A stretch of DNA of 64,000 nucleotides from Novosphingobium sp. SG707 (GCF_012275515.1 NZ_JAAZQL010000002.1:434001-498000); one strand, 5' to 3'. Numbered from the stretch's first letter, positions 44,709-54,500 are shown. A program made the numbers and translations. The notes: generated by a model from the sequence alone, not told the origin.

Positions 44709-45825
44709 GGATAGACCCGCGCCCGCGCCCGCTTTCAAGCGCAAAATCTTCTACCTGCCCGGATATGACCCGCGCGGGGCGCGCTATTACCACGCGCTGC
44801 TGGCCGAAGAGGCGCGCAAGGAGGAGGGCTTGACGCTCTCGCGCCGGGGGCGGGCGGGGTGCAATGTGGCCTGGACGCTGGCGCGTGAGGATGGGGCGGT
44901 GTCGGGCGCGCATGAATTTCTGGTGTGGGACGATATCGTCCGGGCCACATGGGCAAAACATCCTCCCGCGCTGCTTTGGCAGGGGATAAGGACCTATTGG
45001 CACCTGTGTCGCCATCTGGACTGGCAATTGGCGCGGCGCTGGCCAAGGGCGGGGTGGGTGACGCTGTTTTCGCCCGGCGTGCTGTTTATCGCGCTGCCCA
45101 TGCTGTTTGCGCTGGGGCTGTGGGGCCTGCTGGGGCGCGGGTGGCTGGCTTTGCCGGTGGCGCTCGCTCTGGGTTGGGCGCTGGCGATAGAGCTGCAGAA
45201 GCGGCTGCACAGCCTGTGGCTGCTGCGCTTTGTGATCTTCAGCACGATCGTATCGCGCCGGGAGGCGGCGGGGCTGGAGGAGCGGCTCGACAGTTTTGCC
45301 GAGCGCATCGCTACGGCGCTGGAGGAGGATTGGGACGAGGTGCTGCTGATCGCCCATTCGGCGGGGACGATCCTGTCGGTGATGGTGATGGCGCGTCTGC
45401 TGGCGCGGCGGGGCGGGGCGATGCCGGACCATTTCGCGTTGGTGACGCTGGGCAGCGTCGTGCAGCTCATCGCCTGCCGGGGGGATGCGGCGTGGTTTGG
45501 CGCGGATCTGGACGCGGTGGCTGCCGGGGATTTTCGCTGGCTGGATATCGCCTCGGTCACCGATGGGGCCTGTGTGCCTCTGGTCGCACCATGCCTTGGG
45601 CGGGCGAGGGAGGCGCCGGAGGGGCTGGTGCAGATCACGCCGCGATGGTTCGTCTATTGCGATCCGGCCCGCTATGCGCGGAGGCGGCGCGATAAATATC
45701 AGACCCATTTCGATTATCTGCGCCGATTGGATCGCGCATCGCCGGTGGATTATCTGGGGCTGGTGGCCTCGGGGCGCCGGATCGGCCAATCCATCGCCGC
45801 GTTTGAGGCGCAGCGCCATGCATGA
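44701..45825 (+). CDS. Alpha/beta-hydrolase-like membrane-associated protein
   Basis: 374 residues (ATG 44701 or 44707). The opening KRKIFYLPGYDPRG resembles the first strand and oxyanion loop of an alpha/beta hydrolase. LLIAHSAGT has Ser220 at a nucleophile elbow of the type (G/A)xSxG. Between them lie two membrane helices (about 120-145 and 147-165), an unusual insertion. The last 8 bases overlap the start of the P450 gene, so both are co-translated. I do not recognise a specific family; a lipid or ester substrate is plausible. Confidence 0.6.
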   Translation: MAMDRPAPAPAFKRKIFYLPGYDPRGARYYHALLAEEARKEEGLTLSRRGRAGCNVAWTLAREDGAVSGAHEFLVWDDIVRATWAKHPPALLWQGIRTYWHLCRHLDWQLARRWPRAGWVTLFSPGVLFIALPMLFALGLWGLLGRGWLALPVALALGWALAIELQKRLHSLWLLRFVIFSTIVSRREAAGLEERLDSFAERIATALEEDWDEVLLIAHSAGTILSVMVMARLLARRGGAMPDHFALVTLGSVVQLIACRGDAAWFGADLDAVAAGDFRWLDIASVTDGACVPLVAPCLGRAREAPEGLVQITPRWFVYCDPARYARRRRDKYQTHFDYLRRLDRASPVDYLGLVASGRRIGQSIAAFEAQRHA

Positions 45826-47191
45826 ATGCCCTTTCACTCCGCCCTATCCGCAACCTCTGGCCAAAAAGCCGGGGCTGATACGCCGCTTCTATCTGGGCTG
45901 GTGCAAGAGCTGGCTCGATATGCTCCATGGCCGGGCCTACACGATGAAGCTGGGCGTGACGCAATTGCCAGCGGGGCGGGCGTTCATGGTCAACGATATG
46001 GCCCTGGTCGAGCAGGTGCTGGACGATGCGGCGCAATTTCCCAAGCATCGCATGGTGCATGACATGCTCTCCCCGATGATCGGCAACAGCGTGTTTGTCA
46101 GCAATGGCGAGGAATGGGCGCATCAGCGCGCCATGGTCAATCCGGCCTTTGTTCACACCAATCTGAAACGCGCCTTTCCGCTGATGGCGGCGGCCACGCG
46201 GGATATGATCGCGCGGATGCGGGGGCAGGCGGATGCCGCCGGCGGACGGGCAGTGGATGTCGATCCGCTGATGACGCATGTGACAGCGGATGTGATTTTC
46301 CGCACGATCTTTTCGGTGAAACTGGGCGAGGCGGAGGCCGAAGCGGTCTATCGCGCCTTTGGCGAATATCAGAGCGTGTCGCAGCGGGCGCATCTGCTGC
46401 GCCTATATCGGCTGCCCGGCTTTGGGCTGGGGCGCAGGGCGCGGCGGTTGGGGCAGAGGGTGCGGGCGGTTTTTGCGCCTATGGTGGAGGTGAGGGTGGC
46501 GCAGCGGCGAGGCGAGCGACGCGACATTCTCGACGCCTTGCTCGATGCGCGCCATCCGGTCAGCGGGGCGCCGTTCACCGCCGACGAGTTGGTGGACCAA
46601 CTGGCGCTGATCTTTCTGGCCGGGCATGAGACGACGGCAACTTCGCTGGGCTGGGCGCTTTATCTGCTCTCGGAATGCCCGGAGATGCAGGAAAGGCTTC
46701 ATGCCGAGATCGAGGGGGCGACGGGGGGCGGGCCGCTCGACTATGAGCATGTCAGAGCGCTGGAGGGAGTGCGCAACCTCTATCGCGAGGCGCTGCGGCT
46801 CTATCCGCCGGTGGGGTTTCTGCCGCGCACATCCGAGAGGCCCGTGACCATGCGCGACAAGCGAATCGGGGCGGGCGAGTTGATGCTGGTCGCGCCATGG
46901 CTGGTTCAGCGCAATCCGGGCAATTGGGCATGCCCCCATGCCTTTGCCCCCGACCGTTTCGCCACGCCCGAGGGGGCCGAGGCGCTGAAGGAGGCGTGGA
47001 TTCCCTTTGGCAAGGGCGAGCGAATCTGCATCGGCGCGGGCTTTGCCCAGCAGGAGGCTGCGCTGATTCTGGCCGAGGTGATCCGCCATTTCCGGCTGGA
47101 ATTTCCCGCCGGGCGGCGCAGGCCGGAGGTGGTGGCGCGGCTGACCCTGCGCCCGCGCGACGGGTTTACTCTGGTGCTGCGTCCCCGTTGA
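45818..47191 (+). CDS. Cytochrome P450 monooxygenase
   Basis: 457 residues from ATG 45818, overlapping the hydrolase-like gene by 8 nt. P450 signatures: the I-helix AGHETTATS (268-276), ExxR as EALR (324-327) and the haem loop FGKGERICIGAG with Cys404 as thiolate ligand. The class resembles bacterial CYP with fatty-acid or terpenoid substrates (CYP102/CYP4-like I-helix and ERR triad). No ferredoxin or reductase gene is adjacent, so electrons must come from elsewhere. With the hydrolase and PLA2-like neighbours a lipid-modifying unit is possible; substrate unknown. Confidence 0.93.
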   Translation: MHECPFTPPYPQPLAKKPGLIRRFYLGWCKSWLDMLHGRAYTMKLGVTQLPAGRAFMVNDMALVEQVLDDAAQFPKHRMVHDMLSPMIGNSVFVSNGEEWAHQRAMVNPAFVHTNLKRAFPLMAAATRDMIARMRGQADAAGGRAVDVDPLMTHVTADVIFRTIFSVKLGEAEAEAVYRAFGEYQSVSQRAHLLRLYRLPGFGLGRRARRLGQRVRAVFAPMVEVRVAQRRGERRDILDALLDARHPVSGAPFTADELVDQLALIFLAGHETTATSLGWALYLLSECPEMQERLHAEIEGATGGGPLDYEHVRALEGVRNLYREALRLYPPVGFLPRTSERPVTMRDKRIGAGELMLVAPWLVQRNPGNWACPHAFAPDRFATPEGAEALKEAWIPFGKGERICIGAGFAQQEAALILAEVIRHFRLEFPAGRRRPEVVARLTLRPRDGFTLVLRPR

Positions 47192-47605
47192 TCAGATGCG
47201 GCGCAGGCGGTCGGTCCTTGTTTCATCTTGGCGGTTCAGCACCGAGACCGGGCCGCGCTGGTAATAATCGCGGGTCTCGCTCTGTTTGGCGCCGACTTCG
47301 GCCGGGGTGCGCAGCAGGACGGGGTCAATCGGCCGGGCAAAGGCCACGCCGAAGCGGTTGCTTTGAACCCAGGCGACAATGCCCTCGATGGCCCCGATAT
47401 TGCGCAATTCCAGCACGACCTGTTCCCCGACAGTGGCGCCCAGCGTGCCCTCGGCCATCAGTCCGGTGGCCGAAACATTGCGGATCTTGACCCGTTCATC
47501 CAACTGGCGGTTGGGCCAGTGACAGACAGAGGAAAGCAGCAGATTGTTGCGCGGGGCATTGCGCTGGTCAGCATAGGGATCATTGGTGGTGTCGAGCTGA
47601 GACAT
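47192..47605 (-). CDS. PilZ-domain protein, likely c-di-GMP binding
   Basis: 137 residues from ATG 47605, with AGGAC upstream; an earlier in-frame start is less likely. The c-di-GMP signature is complete: RxxxR at 15-19 (RNAPR) and NxSxxG at 43-48 (NVSATG). The rest forms the PilZ beta-barrel (GEQVVLELRNIGAIEGIVAW, FGVAFARPID). It has no other domain, so it would act as a single-domain c-di-GMP adaptor. It converges with the P450 gene with no gap between the stops. Confidence 0.85.
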   Translation of the reverse strand: MSQLDTTNDPYADQRNAPRNNLLLSSVCHWPNRQLDERVKIRNVSATGLMAEGTLGATVGEQVVLELRNIGAIEGIVAWVQSNRFGVAFARPIDPVLLRTPAEVGAKQSETRDYYQRGPVSVLNRQDETRTDRLRRI

Positions 47606-47798
47606 AACTTTGTCCTGAAGCGGAATGCGGTCTGATTCTCTAAAACAGTCCGACAAAGTTGGCCTGAACCGGGGATTAGGTTAGTTTACGTAGGTGTGAG
47701 GAAGGAGGGCGGGGTTTCGTCGAAAATTTCGGCGGTTTTGCCCGGTTTCCTGCGCGTTCCCGCTTGAAAGCGGACCTCAATTATGATTCTTGGTAATT

Positions 47799-48110
47799 AT
47801 GCGACAAAGAATGCACAGGCCAAAAATGGCGCGTGAAGCCGTGGCGCAGGGCGTGGCCCTGTGTCTGCTTCTGATCATGCTTGCCGTGGCGATCGCCGGG
47901 CCCAGCGGCCTGCTGGCGTGGAGCGAGAATCGCCAGTTGCTGGAGCAGCGCCGTCAGGAAATCCAGAAACTGGCGGTTCAGCGCGATGAATTGCGCAACC
48001 GTGTCAACCTGCTCGATCCGCGTCATGCCGACCCCGATCTGGCCGGAGAATTGCTGCGGAAAAATCTTAATGTTGCGCATCCTGATGAGATCATCATGAT
48101 GGTGAACTGA
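47799..48110 (+). CDS. ftsB: Cell-division protein FtsB (DivIC-like)
   Basis: 103 residues from ATG 47799 (start uncertain; ATGs at 47811 and 47826 are alternatives, and ribosome binding sites are weak). One membrane helix (GVALCLLLIMLAVAIAGPSG) is followed by a coiled coil (NRQLLEQRRQEIQKLAVQRD ... ELRNRVNLLDP). The ending LLRKNLNVAHPDEIIM is typical of FtsB in alphaproteobacteria. It belongs to the divisome FtsQLB complex in the inner membrane. It lies just upstream of pdhA, as in many relatives. Confidence 0.88.
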   Translation: MRQRMHRPKMAREAVAQGVALCLLLIMLAVAIAGPSGLLAWSENRQLLEQRRQEIQKLAVQRDELRNRVNLLDPRHADPDLAGELLRKNLNVAHPDEIIMMVN

Positions 48111-48253
48111 TCGCGCGGTGATTCCTTGCGGCCTGTCAAGTGGGCCATTGGAAGTGATGCGCGGTCATTACAAAATTCGTATGTGACGGTTTGCTGGATG
48201 GAGTCTAACTCCTATAGGCAAGGCTGAACATAACGACCTTCAGGGGAAGCGTC

Positions 48254-49318
48254 TTGGCCAGAACCGGCAAAATCCAGAATGCGGCACCTGCCGCAGCCGA
48301 TAACTCCCTCAATGCACTTCAGGCCGCCTATGAGGCCAATCGGCGCTATGCCGCCAGCGATGAGGAATTGCTGCATTTCTATGAGCAGATGGTGCTCATC
48401 CGCCGATTCGAGGAACGTGCGGGTCAATTGTATGGCCTCGGCCTGATCGGCGGCTTCTGCCACCTCTACATCGGTCAGGAAGCAGTGGCCGTCGGCATCC
48501 AGTCGGCGCTGAAAGAAGGCCACGACAGCGTGATCACCGGCTATCGCGACCACGGCCACATGTTGGCTTATGGCATCGATCCCAAGGTGATCATGGCCGA
48601 ACTGACCGGGCGCGAGGCTGGTATCAGCCGCGGCAAGGGCGGTTCGATGCACATGTTCTCGACCAGCCACAAGTTCTACGGCGGCCACGGCATCGTGGGC
48701 GCGCAGGTGTCGCTGGGCGCGGGTCTGGCCTTTGCGCATCAGTATAACGAGGACAATGGCCTGTGCGTTGCCTATTTCGGCGATGGCGCGGCCAACCAGG
48801 GTCAGGTTTACGAGAGCTTCAATATGGCGGCTCTCTGGAATCTGCCGATCATCTTCGTTGTTGAAAACAACCAGTATGCGATGGGCACGGCGGTCAACCG
48901 TTCGTCGGCCGAAACGCATTTCCATCGTCGCGGCGCGGCTTTCCGCATCCCCGGCATGGACGTGAACGGCATGGACGTTCTGGAAGTGCGCAGCGCGGCC
49001 AATCTGGCGGTTGAGCATGTCCGCGCGGGCAATGGTCCGGTGCTGATGGAGCTCAACACCTATCGCTATCGCGGCCACTCGATGTCCGACCCGGCCAAGT
49101 ATCGCAGCCGCGAGGAAGTCAACGAAGTGCGCGACCACCGCGACCCGATCGAGGCGGCCAAGAAGGACCTGCTGGATCGCGGCATTCCTGAGGACAAGCT
49201 CAAGGAAATCGAAAAGCGCATCCGCGCCATCTGCACCGAAGCGGCCGATTTTGCCGAAAATTCGCCCGAACCGGCGATGAACGAGCTTTATACCGACGTT
49301 CTGGTGGAGACTTACTGA
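48254..49318 (+). CDS. pdhA: Pyruvate dehydrogenase E1 component, alpha subunit
   Basis: 354 residues from the TTG at 48254, with AGGGGAAG correctly spaced upstream. The thiamine diphosphate motif is [20 protein letters not shown] ending in [26 protein letters not shown] and the phosphorylation-loop-like [15 protein letters not shown] are conserved E1-alpha blocks. It decarboxylates pyruvate and loads acetyl groups on E2. The beta subunit gene starts one base after its stop. E2 and E3 genes are not next to it. Confidence 0.96.
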   Translation: MARTGKIQNAAPAAADNSLNALQAAYEANRRYAASDEELLHFYEQMVLIRRFEERAGQLYGLGLIGGFCHLYIGQEAVAVGIQSALKEGHDSVITGYRDHGHMLAYGIDPKVIMAELTGREAGISRGKGGSMHMFSTSHKFYGGHGIVGAQVSLGAGLAFAHQYNEDNGLCVAYFGDGAANQGQVYESFNMAALWNLPIIFVVENNQYAMGTAVNRSSAETHFHRRGAAFRIPGMDVNGMDVLEVRSAANLAVEHVRAGNGPVLMELNTYRYRGHSMSDPAKYRSREEVNEVRDHRDPIEAAKKDLLDRGIPEDKLKEIEKRIRAICTEAADFAENSPEPAMNELYTDVLVETY

Positions 49319-49319
49319 G

Positions 49320-50666
49320 ATGGCGATTGAACTCAAGATGCCCGCTCTCTCGCCCACCATGGAAGAGGGCAAGCTGGCCAAATGGCTGGTCAAGGTTGGC
49401 GATGAAGTGCGTTCCGGCGACATTCTGGCCGAAATCGAAACCGACAAGGCGACGATGGAATTCGAAGCGGTGGACGAAGGCACCATCGGTTCGATCCTGA
49501 TCGCGGAAGGCACCGAAGGCGTGAAGGTCGGCACGGTCATCGCGCTGATCGGCGGCGAAGGTGAGGCGGCGCCTGCCGCTTCGGCTTCCGTTGCTGCTCC
49601 GGCCGCTCCGGCGGCGGCTACCTCGGCCCCCGCGCCGGTGGCCGCGCCCCGTCCGGCCGACCCGGTCATCCCGCATGGCACCAACATGAAGACCTCGACC
49701 GTGCGTGACGCGCTGCGTGACGCCATGGCCGAGGAAATGCGCCGCGATCCGCGCGTGTTTGTCATGGGCGAAGAAGTGGCCGAATATCAGGGCGCCTATA
49801 AGGTGACCCAGGGCCTGCTGGCCGAATTCGGGCCGAAGCGCGTCATCGACACACCGATCACCGAATATGGCTTTGCCGGTATCGGTACAGGCGCGGCGAT
49901 GGGCGGTCTGCGCCCGGTGATCGAGTTCATGACGTTCAACTTCGCCATGCAGGCGATTGACCACATCATCAACTCGGCGGCCAAGACCAACTATATGTCG
50001 GGCGGCCAGATGCGTTGCCCGGTGGTGTTCCGTGGCCCGAACGGTGCGGCCAGCCGCGTGGGCGCCCAACACTCGCAGAACTATGGTCCGTGGTATGCCA
50101 ACGTGCCGGGTCTGATCGTGATCGCGCCTTATGACGCCTCGGACGCCAAGGGCCTGCTCAAGGCGGCTATCCGCAGCGAAGATCCGGTCGTGTTCCTGGA
50201 AAACGAGCTGATCTATGGCCGTTCTTTCGAACTGCCCGAACTGGACGACCACGTTCTGCCCATCGGCAAGGCCCGCATCATGCGTGAGGGCAAGGACGTG
50301 ACCATCGTGTCCTATTCGATCGGCGTGGGTCTGGCCCTTGAGGCCGCCGAAGCGCTGGCCGCCGAAGGCATTGATGCCGAAGTCATCGATCTGCGCACGC
50401 TGCGTCCGCTCGACAAGGAAACGGTGCTGGCCTCGCTGGCCAAGACCAACCGCCTTGTCGTGGCGGAAGAAGGCTGGCCGACCTGCTCGATCGCTTCGGA
50501 AATCGCGGCCATCGCGATGGAAGATGGCTTCGACTATCTCGACGCGCCGGTTGTTCGCGTGTGCAATGAAGACGTTCCGCTGCCCTATGCGGCGAACCTC
50601 GAAAAGGCTGCGCTGATCAACACGCCGCGCATCATCGAGGCGGTCAAGAAGGTCTGCTATCGCTAA
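49320..50666 (+). CDS. pdhB: Pyruvate dehydrogenase E1 component, beta subunit with lipoyl domain
   Basis: 448 residues. The first 80 form a lipoyl domain ([20 protein letters not shown], lipoyl Lys43 in [10 protein letters not shown]). An Ala/Pro linker follows (83-115), then the E1-beta transketolase part from about residue 120 ([20 protein letters not shown] ... QPLYR-like [21 protein letters not shown]). The lipoyl fusion on E1-beta is a known feature of alphaproteobacteria and is normally found only on E2. It forms the alpha2beta2 E1 with PdhA. A strong terminator follows. Confidence 0.96.
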   Translation: MAIELKMPALSPTMEEGKLAKWLVKVGDEVRSGDILAEIETDKATMEFEAVDEGTIGSILIAEGTEGVKVGTVIALIGGEGEAAPAASASVAAPAAPAAATSAPAPVAAPRPADPVIPHGTNMKTSTVRDALRDAMAEEMRRDPRVFVMGEEVAEYQGAYKVTQGLLAEFGPKRVIDTPITEYGFAGIGTGAAMGGLRPVIEFMTFNFAMQAIDHIINSAAKTNYMSGGQMRCPVVFRGPNGAASRVGAQHSQNYGPWYANVPGLIVIAPYDASDAKGLLKAAIRSEDPVVFLENELIYGRSFELPELDDHVLPIGKARIMREGKDVTIVSYSIGVGLALEAAEALAAEGIDAEVIDLRTLRPLDKETVLASLAKTNRLVVAEEGWPTCSIASEIAAIAMEDGFDYLDAPVVRVCNEDVPLPYAANLEKAALINTPRIIEAVKKVCYR

Positions 50667-50688
50667 GCAGAGCTTCGGCTAAGGAATT

Positions 50689-50725
50689 GGGCGCCCCCTG
50701 TCGCAAGGCAAGGGGCGCCCTTTTT
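50689..50725 (+). terminator. Rho-independent terminator after pdhB
   Basis: GGGCGCCCC (50689-50697) pairs with GGGGCGCCC (50712-50720) across a 14-base loop and is followed by TTTTT. It lies 22 nt after the pdhB stop and ends the pdhAB transcript before the convergent leuA gene. Confidence 0.85.
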
Positions 50726-50858
50726 GTTGGGCGATGGCCATTCCAGGCTGCAGGCCCAAACCCGTCCAGCATGACGCGCTGAGAGGCGTAACGGACGCAA
50801 ACAGAAAGGCCGAGGATCGCTCCCCGGCCTTTCCATTTTCTACTGATGCCGTGATCCG

Positions 50859-52535
50859 TCAGGCAGGCTTCAGCGCATTGGCCGCGCTCAGCACTGCGCG
50901 TACCGAGGCGGTGGCGATGTCATTGTCGAGACCAACGCCCCAGACGGTCTGGCCATCGGGACCAACAGCCTCGATATAGGCCGCAGCCTTGGCTTCCGAA
51001 CCGGCCGAGAGGGCATGTTCGGAATAATCCTTCACCGAAATCGCCACCCCGAAATGCTCGGCCAGCGTGGCGACGACCGAGGAGATCAGGCCATTGCCGC
51101 GCCCGGAGACGCTGCGTTCCTGACCATCGACGCCGATTTTGCCGGCGAACACGCGGGTGCCGTCGGGCGCGCGCGCTTCCTCGTAATCGACCAGTTGCAG
51201 GTGCTGCGGATCGTTGACGTAATAGACACGCTGGAACACATCCCAGATGTCGCTGGCCACCAGTTCGCGGCCCAGTTGATCAGCCAGTTCCTGAACATGG
51301 CGGCTGAAATGCGCCTGCATCTTCTTGGGCAGCTTCAGCCCCTGATCCTGCTCCAACACCCAGGCAAAGCCGCCCTTGCCGCTCTGCGAATTGACGCGGA
51401 TGACGGCTTCATAGCTGCGGCCCAGATCCGCCGGATCGATGGGCAGATAGGGCACCGCCCAGAGCTGGTCATTGCGCTTTTCCTGTGCGGCAAAGCCCTT
51501 CTTGATCGCGTCCTGATGGCTGCCGGAAAAGGCGGTAAACACCAGTTCGCCGCCATAGGGATGGCGCTCGGGCACGGGCAGTTGATTGCAATATTCGACC
51601 GTCTGGATCACCTCGTCAATGTCCGAAAAATCCAGACCCGGCGAAACGCCCTGCGTGTACATGTTCATCGCCACGGTCACCAGGCAGCAATTGCCCGTGC
51701 GCTCGCCATTGCCGAACAGACAGCCCTCGACGCGATCCGCGCCCGCCATCAGGCCCAGTTCGGCCGCCGCCACGCCCGTGCCGCGATCATTATGCGTGTG
51801 CAGGCTGATCACCGCGCTTTCGCGATTGGGCAGGTTGCGGCAGAAATACTCGATCTGGTCGGCGTAAACATTGGGCGTCGCGCATTCGACCGTCGCGGGC
51901 AGGTTGAGGATGATCGGGTTCTCCGGCGTAGGCTGGAGAATGTTCATCACCGCCTCGCAGCACTCGATGCTGAAATCCAGCTCGGCGGTGGAGAAGGTTT
52001 CGGGCGAATATTCAAACTGCCACTTGGTCTGCGGGAAACGCGCGGCATTGTCGCGCAGCAGCTTGGCGGCATTTTCGGCAATGGCGCGCACCTGCGGCTT
52101 TTCCATGCCGAACACGACATTGCGCCACAGCGGCGAAACGGCGTTGTAAACATGGACGATGGCCGAATGGATGCCCGCCAGCGATTCGAAGCTGGTCTTG
52201 ATCAGATCCTCGCGCGCCTGCGTCAGCACCTGAATCAGCACGTCCTCGGGCACGCGGCCCTGATCGACGAGGCCGCGGATGAAATCATATTCGGTCGCGC
52301 CCGCGCTGGGGAAGCCGACCTCGATTTCCTTGAGGCCCACCTTGACCAGCAGGTCGAAGAAGCGGTTCTTCTTTTCCGCGCCCATCGGGTCGATCAGGCT
52401 CTGGTTGCCGTCGCGCAGGTCGGTCGAGAGCCAGCGGGGGGCTTTCTCGATCACCTTGGACGGCCAGGTGCGATCGGGGATGTTGATCTGCGGAAACGGA
52501 CGATACTTGACCGAAGGGTCTTTCAGCATGGACAT
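50859..52535 (-). CDS. leuA: 2-isopropylmalate synthase (long form)
   Basis: 558 residues, full length for the alpha-IPMS type 2 enzyme. It makes 2-isopropylmalate from acetyl-CoA and 2-ketoisovalerate, the first step of leucine synthesis. The aldolase-like active site shows DLRDGNQSL and HTHNDRGTG with the zinc His residues, plus FGNGERTGN. The C-terminal 130 residues form the leucine-binding regulatory domain (VDYEEARAPDGTRVFAGKIG ... SGRGNGLISSVVATL). A leucine-rich leader peptide precedes the gene, so it is probably controlled by attenuation and feedback-inhibited. Confidence 0.96.
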   Translation of the reverse strand: MSMLKDPSVKYRPFPQINIPDRTWPSKVIEKAPRWLSTDLRDGNQSLIDPMGAEKKNRFFDLLVKVGLKEIEVGFPSAGATEYDFIRGLVDQGRVPEDVLIQVLTQAREDLIKTSFESLAGIHSAIVHVYNAVSPLWRNVVFGMEKPQVRAIAENAAKLLRDNAARFPQTKWQFEYSPETFSTAELDFSIECCEAVMNILQPTPENPIILNLPATVECATPNVYADQIEYFCRNLPNRESAVISLHTHNDRGTGVAAAELGLMAGADRVEGCLFGNGERTGNCCLVTVAMNMYTQGVSPGLDFSDIDEVIQTVEYCNQLPVPERHPYGGELVFTAFSGSHQDAIKKGFAAQEKRNDQLWAVPYLPIDPADLGRSYEAVIRVNSQSGKGGFAWVLEQDQGLKLPKKMQAHFSRHVQELADQLGRELVASDIWDVFQRVYYVNDPQHLQLVDYEEARAPDGTRVFAGKIGVDGQERSVSGRGNGLISSVVATLAEHFGVAISVKDYSEHALSAGSEAKAAAYIEAVGPDGQTVWGVGLDNDIATASVRAVLSAANALKPA

Positions 52536-52587
52536 GACAGGATCTCGTAAGGCTGGATGTGCGACTTGAGGCTAGATGCTTGCTCCC

Positions 52588-52608
52588 TTGAGCGCCGCGC
52601 GCGCTCAA
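52588..52608 (-). terminator. Attenuator-type hairpin between leuL and leuA
   Basis: TTGAGCGC and GCGCTCAA form a perfect 8-bp stem, closing five bases on the strand of leuA. It stands 13 bases after the leader peptide stop and 50 bases before leuA. There is no U-tract, so it may act as an anti-terminator, pause or Rho-linked structure. The position is right for attenuation. Confidence 0.5.
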
Positions 52609-52621
52609 CCGGCACGCCAGC

Positions 52622-52672
52622 TCACGCCCAAGGGCGGATAAGTCGCAGGGTAAGGTCCAGATGGATGGTCAT
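52622..52672 (-). CDS. leuL: Leucine leader peptide
   Basis: A 16-codon open frame, MTIHLDLTLRLIRPWA, ends in TGA. Four of sixteen residues are Leu (positions 5, 7, 9, 11) and they alternate, with two Ile. It lies 87 nt upstream of leuA, on the same strand, and is followed by a hairpin. This is the arrangement of ribosome-mediated attenuation of leu operons. A short AAAGG lies just before the ATG. It is too short to have been called by most gene finders. Confidence 0.7.
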   Translation of the reverse strand: MTIHLDLTLRLIRPWA

Positions 52673-52737
52673 GCCTTTGCCTATGACCTCAGAAGGGCGC
52701 GAAGTAAAGTGTTGATTGGCCCACCATGCGAAACCGT

Positions 52738-53361
52738 TCACTCCGCGCCGCAGGCCTCGAACAGGCGGTCGATCGGCCCTGCGGGCAGAAACCACAGCAC
52801 CGCCACCGCCCCGGCGCAGCCGATGCCGGCCCATGGTTCCCACAGCGCAAGACCAAGCCCGCCAATATAGAGAATGGCCGAAACCAGCCCCTTACGCGTG
52901 CTGGTGCGGTAATAGGCCTCGGCGGCGGGGGTGCGATGGCCATGGCGCCGCACATCGGCCTGCAACGGCACATAACAGATCGCCGGCGCCAGCATGACGG
53001 CCAGATAGAGCATCGTGGCGTCACGGTTGAAATGGTGTTCGCCCAGATAAGCGGTGGCAAAGGGCACCAGCGAAAGGACGAAGAGCAGCCCCATATTGTT
53101 CCACACCAGCCGGTTGGTGACGCGCGTGGCATGCGCCAGCAGGCGGTGATGGTTCACCCAGTAGATCGCTACATAGGCAAAGCTGACAAGATAAGCGAGG
53201 AACACCGGCCAGAGCTGGAGCAGGGGTTGCCAGCCTTCTTCCTTGGGCGCGTGCAGTTCCAGCACCATAATGGTGATGATGATGGCCAGCACGCCGTCGG
53301 AAAAGGCCTCCACCCGGCTGATGCTGCCGCGCGTTTCAAAGGAATCGTCGTTCTTGCTCAT
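52738..53361 (-). CDS. TMEM175-family potassium-channel-like protein
   Basis: 207 residues with six membrane helices. The first holds the family motif RVEAFSDGVLAI, equivalent to RxxxFSDGVxAI, the pore-lining segment of bacterial TMEM175 potassium channels (DUF1211). WVNHHRLL lies in the third helix, also conserved. It has one six-helix repeat, as bacterial members do. Its ATG overlaps the stop of the glycosyltransferase gene. Position between leuA and ilvC suggests no functional link. Confidence 0.85.
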   Translation of the reverse strand: MSKNDDSFETRGSISRVEAFSDGVLAIIITIMVLELHAPKEEGWQPLLQLWPVFLAYLVSFAYVAIYWVNHHRLLAHATRVTNRLVWNNMGLLFVLSLVPFATAYLGEHHFNRDATMLYLAVMLAPAICYVPLQADVRRHGHRTPAAEAYYRTSTRKGLVSAILYIGGLGLALWEPWAGIGCAGAVAVLWFLPAGPIDRLFEACGAE

Positions 53362-54476
53362 GCCGTGCCCCCCATGGCGGAATTGCGATCATGCACCACC
53401 CGGTCGAACCACGCCAGATAGGCGTCCGCACATGGCTCGGCCGCCAGATGGGCGATCAACGGGCGCAGCAGCGCAGGCGAGGGGCGGGGCGTGCGCGCCA
53501 CCGTCAGCAGGCCATGGGCCAGCGGATCGGGTTTGCGACAGGGCACGATCATGCCTGCCTCGGGAATGGCCATGATGTCGCGCAGGAAATGCGAGCAATC
53601 GGTCGAAACCACCGGCACGCCATGGGCCAGCGCCTCGACCGCCACGGCGGGGCCGCCCTCAAAAGTGCTGGAGACGAACAGTGCATCCGCCTCGGCCAGA
53701 AAGGGGTCGATGGCCGGGACATGGCCCATGAAACGCACCGTATCGCCAATACCCATGCGCGCGGCCAGCTTCTCCATGCGCGGGCGCAGATAGCCGTCGC
53801 CCAGCATGGTCAGGCGGGCTGGCGCGATCCGGTTCAGCGCGGCGATGGTTTTCAGCGCAAGGGGCGCGTCCTTCTGTGGCTCAAACCGACCCGCCCACAG
53901 GATCTCCAGCCGATCCCCGGTGGGGCGATGCGGGGCGGGCTTATCGGCCAGAAAGACCGGATCATACAGCGTCGAGACATTGACCCATGGCGCGATGGCG
54001 CGGATCTCTGCCTCAAGCCCGGTGTTCATCGCGGCAAACCCGTCCAGATTGCGAGCAAAGCGGCGCAAGAGCCAGCGCACCGGCCCCGCCACGATGCCTT
54101 TGGGCACGGCGGGATTGGAAATCTTGGCCACCAGCGCGGCGGCACCACGTACTTTGGCCAAAGCCGGGATCAGCGGGAAATGGAAATTGCCCGGCAGGAA
54201 GATCACATCGGGCTTCAGGCGCTCGACATAGGGCGCCATCGCTGGCCCGAGTCGCAGGCGTGAGGTCAGGCTGCGCGGCAGCGGTGGGTCAAGTTCGACC
54301 ACCTCGATGCGCGGATCGACCGTATCCTCCAACCCGCCCATGCGCGCGCCGCACAGGATCGTCACTCGCCGCCCCAGATCGATCCAGCGTCGCGCCATGC
54401 CAAGGGCAATACGCTCTGTGCCGCCCCGGTTGAAATCGTGGAAACAGATCAGGATATGGTCGGCGAGCATCATCAT
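53358..54476 (-). CDS. GT4-family glycosyltransferase
   Basis: 372 residues from the ATG at 54476; ATGs at 54473, 54470 and upstream in-frame 54488 are alternatives. The GT-B acceptor half begins ILICFHDFNRGGTERIALGM, with a Gly-rich loop. The donor half has ILWAGRFEPQKDAPLALKTI, a VRFMGHVPAIDPFLAEADALFVSSTFEGGP block with the EGG substrate-binding loop, and VPVVSTDC. It adds a sugar to a lipid- or glycan-linked acceptor. It lies behind the ilvC terminator and shares a stop/start overlap with the TMEM175 gene. Confidence 0.88.
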   Translation of the reverse strand: MMMLADHILICFHDFNRGGTERIALGMARRWIDLGRRVTILCGARMGGLEDTVDPRIEVVELDPPLPRSLTSRLRLGPAMAPYVERLKPDVIFLPGNFHFPLIPALAKVRGAAALVAKISNPAVPKGIVAGPVRWLLRRFARNLDGFAAMNTGLEAEIRAIAPWVNVSTLYDPVFLADKPAPHRPTGDRLEILWAGRFEPQKDAPLALKTIAALNRIAPARLTMLGDGYLRPRMEKLAARMGIGDTVRFMGHVPAIDPFLAEADALFVSSTFEGGPAVAVEALAHGVPVVSTDCSHFLRDIMAIPEAGMIVPCRKPDPLAHGLLTVARTPRPSPALLRPLIAHLAAEPCADAYLAWFDRVVHDRNSAMGGTA

Positions 54477-54500
54477 CGCGCCAGCCATAAACAAGAAAAC

